DNA of 12,422 nt from Gemmatimonadota bacterium. GTDB taxonomy: Bacteria > Gemmatimonadota > Gemmatimonadetes > Palauibacterales > Palauibacteraceae. The notes beneath the pieces were generated by a model. It did not search any database. It was not told the DNA's origin and was given only the letters and a program-made list of their open reading frames with translations. Positions 7,106-12,422 of the stretch are shown here, in pieces. Made by a program: the position numbers and the translations under genes. How positions within the stretch are numbered: the first letter of the stretch is position 1; each line of letters starts with the position of its first letter. Where the stretch lies: NCBI GenBank assembly GCA_030598525.1, contig JAUVPT010000026.1, forward strand, positions 1 to 12,422, in the 5' to 3' direction.

Positions 7106-8706
7106 GGCTCACCGCCCAGCAAGGCGGTTCGCGGAGCGGAGAGCAAACGGAGAAGCGCCGTGCCCTCCTCCCCCCCCACCGTGTGAACGACCTCGAACCG
7201 GTCCAGGTTGGCCGCGATAGCCGGGATCAGGTACATCGCCGTGGTCGCGCTGAGCCGGTCGACCAGCACGTAGTCGGCGCCCATCTCCTCGAGTCCCCGG
7301 AGCACCACAGACGGATCCTGGGAATATGGATACAGGTCCCCCTGCCTCCGTGAGAACAGATAGAAGGTGGCCGGGCTGCGGTTCGCGATCACGGACCCCA
7401 CGGGCGTGTTCTCGGAAGCCCACCAACCCATGGCGTAGAACTCACTGTACTGCGGGCGGTCACACGGATGGCCGTTCCGATACGAGAACTGGCACGCGAC
7501 CCGGGAGGGCACGACAGATCCGGACGAGATCAGGGCCATGGTGGCGACCCCGGCAGTGACGAGTCCCATCGTCGCATAGCCGATCCTCTGACCCACGAGA
7601 TCAACGACGGCCACCGCTCCCGCTGCGCCGAATACCACAAGGAGGGGAAGAATGGGAAGCAGGAATCGACGGTCGGTCCACACCGGCGGCCACAGCAGGA
7701 TGAGGCCGACGTAAAAAGCGACGAGCAGGTGGGCGACTTTCACCTGGATCGCGGCCGAGCGAAGCCAGCCGTACAGGGCCAGCGAACTCAAGACCACTCC
7801 GGCCACGGCCGTGCCTGTGACCGTCTCCCGCCGAACGGTCGGAAACCCGAATGAGCCGGGCAATTCCGAGCTGACGTAGCGCCACAGGTTCGTCGCCGCC
7901 CGAGCCGGAAAGTCCATCATGCCCACCGTTCCGGCCGCCGGAACGTAGGGGTTCTGCTGTATGAGCTGCTGCAGGTAGCCCGGCTGGGTGGGCTGGGCGA
8001 GGTGCTGATACACCGCCCAGCCGACGACGCAGGACAGCGCGACCAGCACCGCCACCACGGATCGGCGGCGATCTCTCGACAGCAGAGTCCACACGACAAG
8101 GGTGAGGAGCACCGACAGACCGGCCGTCCGGGCGAAGAACGCCGCCGCCGCAGCCGCCAGGGCCGCCGCTCCCACGCGCCGGTCTCCCAGGGTGGTTGCA
8201 ACGACCGCCAGCAGGAGGAAGGTGAACGCCGCTTCGGACAGCACCCTATGAGAAAAACCCAGCAGCACCGGGGCCATGGCAAACAGGCCGGCTGCCAGGA
8301 AGGCGACCCGCTTGCCGACCAGCGATTCGGCGATCCGATAGGTCAACCATACCGAACCCGCGGTGAACGCCAGCGAGGCCGCCTTGAACAACTGGAGACC
8401 GCCAAACCAGCCGGCCAGAGCCAGGATCAGGGGATAGCCAGGCGGAAACTTGGCATGCAGCGGCGATCCCGGGAGTTGAATGTCCCGGAAGCCCATCCCG
8501 TTGCGCAGCGATTCGCCAAGGACCATGTAGTGGCCGGCATCCGCTCCAGGGAAGAGCGTCGGCTCGAACACCAACAGGGCAAGGATGACGTGACCGGCAA
8601 CGAGCACCGCAGGAGCAACGCTTCCCTCCGTTCCGGCGAGGGAAAGCGAATCCCCATCCATGAGCTCCGTCGGGTCTGCGCGTCCGCCGGTGCGCCGACC
8701 GATCAC
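7102..8706 (-). CDS. ArnT/PMT-like GT-C glycosyltransferase
   Basis: A 534-aa polytopic membrane protein. After the first membrane segment (about 31-48), the outer loop contains 'FPGADAGHYMVLGESL' at 52-67, with Asp56 at the place of the catalytic acidic residue in PMT/ArnT enzymes, then 'KFPPGYPLIL' at 86-95. About ten further hydrophobic segments follow, with a soluble C-terminal part at about 400-530. Such enzymes move a sugar from a polyprenyl-phosphate donor to lipid A, protein or glycan on the outer face. The preceding gene is a GT2 of the type that makes such donors, so the pair looks like a charging/transfer couple. The start is not secure: GTG at 8706 overlaps the upstream stop as GTGA but has its purine-rich run right against it, while ATG at 8661 has GGAG only 3 nt ahead. 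I keep 8706 because it follows the operon's overlap habit. Confidence 0.82.
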   Translation of the reverse strand: MIGRRTGGRADPTELMDGDSLSLAGTEGSVAPAVLVAGHVILALLVFEPTLFPGADAGHYMVLGESLRNGMGFRDIQLPGSPLHAKFPPGYPLILALAGWFGGLQLFKAASLAFTAGSVWLTYRIAESLVGKRVAFLAAGLFAMAPVLLGFSHRVLSEAAFTFLLLAVVATTLGDRRVGAAALAAAAAAFFARTAGLSVLLTLVVWTLLSRDRRRSVVAVLVALSCVVGWAVYQHLAQPTQPGYLQQLIQQNPYVPAAGTVGMMDFPARAATNLWRYVSSELPGSFGFPTVRRETVTGTAVAGVVLSSLALYGWLRSAAIQVKVAHLLVAFYVGLILLWPPVWTDRRFLLPILPLLVVFGAAGAVAVVDLVGQRIGYATMGLVTAGVATMALISSGSVVPSRVACQFSYRNGHPCDRPQYSEFYAMGWWASENTPVGSVIANRSPATFYLFSRRQGDLYPYSQDPSVVLRGLEEMGADYVLVDRLSATTAMYLIPAIAANLDRFEVVHTVGGEEGTALLRLLSAPRTALLGGEP

Positions 8707-9668
8707 CTTCTAAGCTCTCGGCGGAGATCCTCCACCTCGGCCCGGAGCCCCGCTATCAGTTCGGCCACCAGGCCCGCCACGAAGAGCAAGCCTCCCAGCA
8801 GGACCAGGAAGACGACAAGCGTCAGAAGCGGCCGAAATCCGGTGCCCAGCGCGTAGCGAAGGATCAGCGCCACGATACCTACGAACACTCCAAGCCCAGC
8901 CACGAACACCCCGGTAAGGCCGAAGAAGAGCATCGGCTTACGGCTGAACACCAACTGGAACCACACGGACACCAGGTCCAAGAACCCGACCACCACCCTG
9001 CCCTGCCCGCTGTACTTGGACACGCCGTGGCGCCGGGAATGGAGTTGAATGTCTATCTCACCGATTCGGAAACCCCGATCGTGCGCCAGAACTACCAGGT
9101 AGCGATGCCAGTCCTCGCGGAGGTGGATCTCGTCCAGGACCTCCCGTCGGAAGGCCTTCATGGAGTTCAGGTCGCGGACCGGCACACGGAAGATCGCTCG
9201 TGAGAGTCTATTGTAGATCCCTGATACCAGGCGCTTCGGGTAGTCCCCTACCTTGCGTCCCACCACCACGTCGTGGCCATCGTCCAGGGCTTTCAGGAAA
9301 CGCGGAATCTCGTCCGTCGAGTGCTGAAGGTCGGCGTCGAACAGCACGAACCGGGGCACACTACTGGATCTTGCTGCGGTCACCAGCGCCGCCGTCTTCC
9401 CCCTGTTGACGCGATGTCGCAGAAAGACGGTCCGATCTTCGACGCCCGCGGCCGCGGCCGCTTTGCGGGCTGCCTCCAACGTCCCGTCGGTCGAGCCATC
9501 GTCAACGAGAACGATCTCGCCGTCCAACTGAAAGCGTTCGAACGTCCCGGCCAGATCCTGGAACAGGTCCGGCATGTTCTCCACCTCGTTGAAGGCGGGA
9601 ACGATTACCGAAAAGCGTCTGGAGGTCGGCGGGAAGGGGTCGGCGGGAGACAACCCGGACTCGGTCAT
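8703..9668 (-). CDS. GT2 polyprenyl-phosphate glycosyltransferase with two C-terminal TM helices (ArnC/GtrB-like)
   Basis: A 321-aa enzyme. GT-A motifs are 'VIVPAFNEVENM' at 21-32, 'IVLVDDGSTDGT' at 52-63, the metal-binding DAD at 111-113 in 'LFDADLQH', and 'VRDLNSMKAFRREVLDEI' at 164-181. It ends with two membrane helices at about 247-270 and 280-302 and a charged helical tail. This is the layout of ArnC/GtrB-type enzymes, which load a sugar onto undecaprenyl phosphate at the inner face. It precedes the ArnT-like transferase that could use the product. ATG at 9668 overlaps the rpoN stop as ATGA, so it is likely translationally coupled to sigma-54. The ribosome site is weak, consistent with coupling. 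Confidence 0.9.
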   Translation of the reverse strand: MTESGLSPADPFPPTSRRFSVIVPAFNEVENMPDLFQDLAGTFERFQLDGEIVLVDDGSTDGTLEAARKAAAAAGVEDRTVFLRHRVNRGKTAALVTAARSSSVPRFVLFDADLQHSTDEIPRFLKALDDGHDVVVGRKVGDYPKRLVSGIYNRLSRAIFRVPVRDLNSMKAFRREVLDEIHLREDWHRYLVVLAHDRGFRIGEIDIQLHSRRHGVSKYSGQGRVVVGFLDLVSVWFQLVFSRKPMLFFGLTGVFVAGLGVFVGIVALILRYALGTGFRPLLTLVVFLVLLGGLLFVAGLVAELIAGLRAEVEDLRRELRR

Positions 9669-11104
9669 ACTCGCTTACGCATCCTCGCCGAGAGGATTCC
9701 GAGCTGATCCCGGTACTTCGCGACTGTCCTCCTGGCGATCTGGACGCCTTCGGTCTTCAGGACGTCCACGATGGCCTGGTCCGTCAGGGGCTTCTTCGCA
9801 TCTTCGTCGGCCACCAGCTTCTGAATCCGGGCTCGAATGCCACGGGCTGACACGTCCTCGCCGTAATCGGTCGACAGGCCCGAGGAGAAGAAGAACTTCA
9901 GGGGAAGCACCCCTCGCGGTGTCTGCACGTATTTGTCGTTCGTCACTCTCGACACGGTGGACTCGTGCATGTCGATGTGCTCCGCCACCTCCCTGAGCGT
10001 CAGAGGTCTCAAGTGCTCGACTCCTTTCTCGAAGAACTCGCGCTGACGATCGACGATGAAGCCCATGACCTTGAGCATCGTCTGACGACGCTGCTCGATC
10101 GCCTGGATCATCCACTGGGCGCTGTTGAGCTTCTTCGAGATGAAGGCCTTGTTCTCACCCTGGAACTGGTTCCGGTCCTGGGCGACCTCTCGGTAGGAAC
10201 GTGAGAGCTTGAGCCGCGGCAGAGATGAGTCGTTGTGGAACACAAAGTACTCGCCATCGACCTTCTCGACCGCCAGGTCATGAATGACGTAGTTGTCGCT
10301 CATGTCCGCGTACTTGAGACCAGGTTTCGGATCGAGCTTCGCAATGGAGTCGGCCGCGCTCTGGACATCCCGCGGTGAGATCCCGTGCTCCTTGGAAAGC
10401 TCACTCCACCTGTGGTTCACCAGCTGTTCGAAATGGTCCCGGATGATCCGGTAGGCCAGAGTGTCGTCATCCTTCCTTTCCCTCAACTGGATCAGGAGGG
10501 TCTCCCGCAGGTCACGGGCTCCGACGCCGGAAGGATAGAAGCCCTGAATGATCCCGAGAACCGTCTCCGCTTCTTCGAGAGTGAACGGCTCCATCTCGGC
10601 CCATAGTTCAGGCTCGCTCTCGGCCAACCAGGTGTTGGCCGCCTCGACTACCTCCTCCAGGCTGCAGGCGAGAAACCCTTCCCGATCGATGTTCCCGATG
10701 ATCTCTTCGCCGAATGCAAACTCCCGTGGCCCCAGTTTCAGGAGGTTGAGCTGCTCCCGCAGGTGCTCCCACAGGTCCGGCGGCGCGGCTGGCGTGGGCA
10801 TGTAGTGCTCTTTGTCCTCGAACTGGCTCCGCCGGCCACCAGCATCAAAGCCGTTCAGGAGGATTTCCTCCCAATCGACCTCGTCCTCGTCCTCTTCCTC
10901 TTCCGGCTTCTCTTCAGGGAGCTCTTCCTCCGCCATCTCCGTGAACTCGAGGAACGGGTTGACCAGCACCTCCAGCTTCAGGTGAGCCTGCAGGTCCAGC
11001 AGAGGCATGTAGAGCAGATCCATCGCCTGATACAGGCGAGGGTTGATCTTCAGCTCCTGCCGCATTCCCAGGCTCTGGGAGAGCCCTCGCCTGAAATCGG
11101 CCAT
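9665..11104 (-). CDS. rpoN: RNA polymerase sigma-54 factor
   Basis: 479 aa, the normal length for RpoN. Region I is the Gln/Leu-rich stretch 'LSQSLGMRQELKINPRLYQAM' pattern at 8-28. Region II is a strongly acidic run at about 57-80. Then come the core-binding domain, a helix-turn-helix region at 368-408 ('LTLREVAEHIDMHESTVSRV' start), and the RpoN box 'ARRTVAKYRD' at 457-466 (consensus ARRTVAKYRE), which reads the -24 element. The factor directs sigma-54 promoters, which need AAA+ activators; none is encoded here. lptB upstream is the classic partner of rpoN. Downstream, hpf and ptsN, which usually follow, are missing and a glycosyltransferase gene overlaps the stop instead. ATG at 11104 has only a distant GGAG (about 14 nt); the protein start is supported by fit to region I. 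Confidence 0.97.
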   Translation of the reverse strand: MADFRRGLSQSLGMRQELKINPRLYQAMDLLYMPLLDLQAHLKLEVLVNPFLEFTEMAEEELPEEKPEEEEDEDEVDWEEILLNGFDAGGRRSQFEDKEHYMPTPAAPPDLWEHLREQLNLLKLGPREFAFGEEIIGNIDREGFLACSLEEVVEAANTWLAESEPELWAEMEPFTLEEAETVLGIIQGFYPSGVGARDLRETLLIQLRERKDDDTLAYRIIRDHFEQLVNHRWSELSKEHGISPRDVQSAADSIAKLDPKPGLKYADMSDNYVIHDLAVEKVDGEYFVFHNDSSLPRLKLSRSYREVAQDRNQFQGENKAFISKKLNSAQWMIQAIEQRRQTMLKVMGFIVDRQREFFEKGVEHLRPLTLREVAEHIDMHESTVSRVTNDKYVQTPRGVLPLKFFFSSGLSTDYGEDVSARGIRARIQKLVADEDAKKPLTDQAIVDVLKTEGVQIARRTVAKYRDQLGILSARMRKRV

Positions 11105-11234
11105 GTGCTACTCGACCACTCCGCTCAATATGGTTCTTCGGCCCACGGGCCACGGTGCACGTAAGATAGCGTACGCGGTACACACGGCACACCCCTTGCA
11201 GGAGAGACCGAGCGCCACGCGACCGGTGAGAAGT
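11105..11234 (-). promoter_or_regulatory. lptB-rpoN intergenic region; no clear promoter
   Basis: The only real gap in the - strand gene train. Read along the - strand it contains a TATCTT element near 11165-11170 that could be a -10 box, with only a poor -35 match about 16 nt before it. It also contains a perfect small palindrome GGCCCACGGGCC (11140-11151), and no U-tract. No GGCAC-N5-TTGC sigma-54 site is seen. It may carry a separate promoter or a processing site for rpoN, but nothing here is decisive. Confidence 0.25.
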
Positions 11235-11966
11235 CTAGAGCTCGAAATCGAGTCCCAGATACATCTTGCGGGCTTCCGGATCCTCGACCAGGGTCTGAGC
11301 CGGCCCTTCGATGTGGATCTGGCCGTTGAACATCAGGTAGGCACGGTCCGTGATCGAGAGGGTCTCGCGCACGTTGTGGTCGGTGATCAGCACACCGAGC
11401 CCTCGTTCCCTGAGTTCAGCCACGATGCGCTGGATGTCGTCTACCGCAATGGGATCGACCCCCGCAAACGGCTCATCGAGCAGCATGAACTTAGGGCGCG
11501 TGACCAGGGCCCGGGTGATCTCCAGCCTGCGTCGCTCGCCGCCGGATAGCGAATCCGCCTTGCTCTTCCGCAAATGGCCGATCGACAGTTCACCGAGCAG
11601 TTCATCCAGCCGTCTCTGACGCTCGGAACGCGTCATGTCGAGCGTTTGCAGAATGGCCATGACGTTCTGCTCGACCGTGAGTCGCCGGAAGATCGAGGGC
11701 TCCTGCGAAAGGTAGCCGATGCCGGCCCGGGCGCGGCGGTACATGGGCACCCGGGTCAACTCCTTTTGATCGAGATAGACCCGCCCCGCGTTGGCGCCGA
11801 GCAAGCCCACGATCATATAGAAAGTCGTGGTCTTTCCTGCCCCGTTCGGTCCGAGCAGGCCCACGATCTCGCCCTGGTGGACCTCGAGATCGACACCGTC
11901 CACCACGCGCCGCTTGCCGAACGACTTCACGAGGCCCTCGGCCCTCAGGACGCTATTCGTGCTCAC
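11235..11966 (-). CDS. lptB: Lipopolysaccharide export ABC transporter ATP-binding protein LptB
   Basis: 243 aa, the usual LptB length. Walker A 'GPNGAGKTT' is at 39-47, the Q-loop Gln88 is in 'YLSQEPSIFRRLTVEQN' (an LptB-typical stretch), the ABC signature 'LSGGERRRLEI' is at 140-150, Walker B 'FMLLDEPFAGVDP' is at 160-172 with catalytic Glu165, and the switch His197 is in 'ITDHNVRE'. LptB powers extraction of lipopolysaccharide from the inner membrane with LptF/LptG, handing it to LptC and LptA. The GTG start at 11966 makes a GTGA overlap with the upstream OstA/LptC-like gene, with GGAGG about 3 nt ahead. Its neighbours (an OstA-type gene before, rpoN after) are the conserved Lpt context. 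Confidence 0.97.
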   Translation of the reverse strand: MSTNSVLRAEGLVKSFGKRRVVDGVDLEVHQGEIVGLLGPNGAGKTTTFYMIVGLLGANAGRVYLDQKELTRVPMYRRARAGIGYLSQEPSIFRRLTVEQNVMAILQTLDMTRSERQRRLDELLGELSIGHLRKSKADSLSGGERRRLEITRALVTRPKFMLLDEPFAGVDPIAVDDIQRIVAELRERGLGVLITDHNVRETLSITDRAYLMFNGQIHIEGPAQTLVEDPEARKMYLGLDFEL

Positions 11967-12422
11967 TCGCCTCCACCTTCCGTTGAGGGCTCGAGGTATA
12001 TGCCGATCGCGTCCTTGGCGATCACCTCGGAGGGCTCTCCATCCAGAAACAGCACCTCAATCCGGTTGCCGAGAAGGTAGTTCCTCGAGGAACTTTCCGA
12101 GCGGATCGAATCCCTCACTGCCGCATAGAACGAGCGCGCGCTGCCCAGGGCCAGGATTCGTTCAGGCGTCGGGTCCGCTTCCGATGCCGGCAGAAGCGAG
12201 TCCGCAGGGGCCACGGCAAAGAACGCTCGAATCGTGTCGCCCGTGAGCCAGTTGGAACCCGGATCCAGGTCCATGGTGGCCTCGACGAGCGACGCACCCC
12301 TGACGTACGGCGCAGTCTCGACCGAGGCCGCCGTTCCCACCGAAGCGATCGAATCGATGCGACCTGCCGTGAGGGAAAACTCGATCGAGTCACCGGCAAG
12401 CTGAAAACTCCCCGAAACCGCA
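11963..12422 (-). CDS. OstA/LptC-LptA-like periplasmic LPS transport protein (C-terminal part)
   Basis: The reading frame is open through the right edge, so the N-terminus lies outside; 152 residues are visible. The visible part has a repeating beta-strand pattern typical of the OstA/LptA/LptC fold, with short units such as 'LTGDTIRAFFAV', 'ERILALGSARSFYAAV' and 'GNRIEVLFLDGEPSEVIA', and ends in 'GIYLEPSTEGGGE'. The protein would form part of the periplasmic bridge that carries lipopolysaccharide from the LptBFG pump. The 4-bp GTGA overlap with lptB supports this. Whether it is an LptA, LptC or a fused OstA protein cannot be told without the missing part. A GTG at 12340 is internal and is not the start. 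Confidence 0.75.
   Translation of the reverse strand, partial: AVSGSFQLAGDSIEFSLTAGRIDSIASVGTAASVETAPYVRGASLVEATMDLDPGSNWLTGDTIRAFFAVAPADSLLPASEADPTPERILALGSARSFYAAVRDSIRSESSSRNYLLGNRIEVLFLDGEPSEVIAKDAIGIYLEPSTEGGGE

Noticed and set aside
11140..11151. Palindrome GGCCCACGGGCC as a terminator after lptB
   Set aside because: The loop is only 2-4 nt, the stem is 4-5 bp, and no U-tract follows on the - strand.
1..12422. tRNA, rRNA, CRISPR arrays or insertion sequences
   Set aside because: No cloverleaf, regularly spaced repeat, transposase-like protein or terminal inverted repeat was seen on either strand.

Overview
The window comes from a GC-rich diderm bacterium. Outer-membrane lipopolysaccharide transport genes (an OstA/LptC-type protein and lptB), a sigma-54 gene with a full RpoN box, and tightly packed operon structure fit a Gram-negative-type cell. 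The protein style (OstA-like protein ending in a 'GIYLEP' motif, a single-TM TPR protein, YfhO-type membrane protein) suggests Gemmatimonadota or a relative. That placement is an inference, since the window holds no rRNA or other phylogenetic marker.

Layout. From the left edge to 882, a membrane-anchored TPR-like protein is encoded on the + strand. The 210-bp stretch 883-1092 is the only convergent intergenic region. It holds a GC-rich hairpin (919-946) and, at 951-978, a 28-bp sequence that closely matches bacterial dif, the XerC/XerD chromosome-dimer-resolution site. Everything from 1093 to the right edge is on the - strand. Read in the direction of transcription, the order is: OstA/LptC-like protein (partial at the right edge), lptB, rpoN, a membrane-anchored GT2 polyprenyl-phosphate glycosyltransferase, an ArnT/PMT-like GT-C, a GT4 glycosyltransferase, a class I SAM methyltransferase, a YfhO-family GT-C-like protein, a UPF0104/LPG-synthase-TM protein, and a Dpm1-like GT2. 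Every junction in this train is a short stop/start overlap (NTGA or 17 bp), except for 130 bp between lptB and rpoN.

How it works together. The LptB/OstA part exports lipopolysaccharide. The seven genes after rpoN look like a surface-glycan or glycosylation block. Two enzymes would charge polyprenyl phosphate with a sugar on the cytoplasmic face (the two GT2s). Two polytopic GT-C-type proteins would transfer sugars on the outer face (ArnT-like and YfhO). One polytopic UPF0104 protein could help flip or move the lipid carrier, and a GT4 plus a methyltransferase would add cytoplasmic sugar or methyl modifications. Acceptors and sugars cannot be read from the sequence.

The main find outside the genes is the dif-like site. 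It marks this window as a likely replication terminus. Gene directions switch exactly there, converging on the site. To its right, the octamer GGGNAGGG (the E. coli FtsK-orienting KOPS) was found by eye seven times pointing toward the site and once pointing away.
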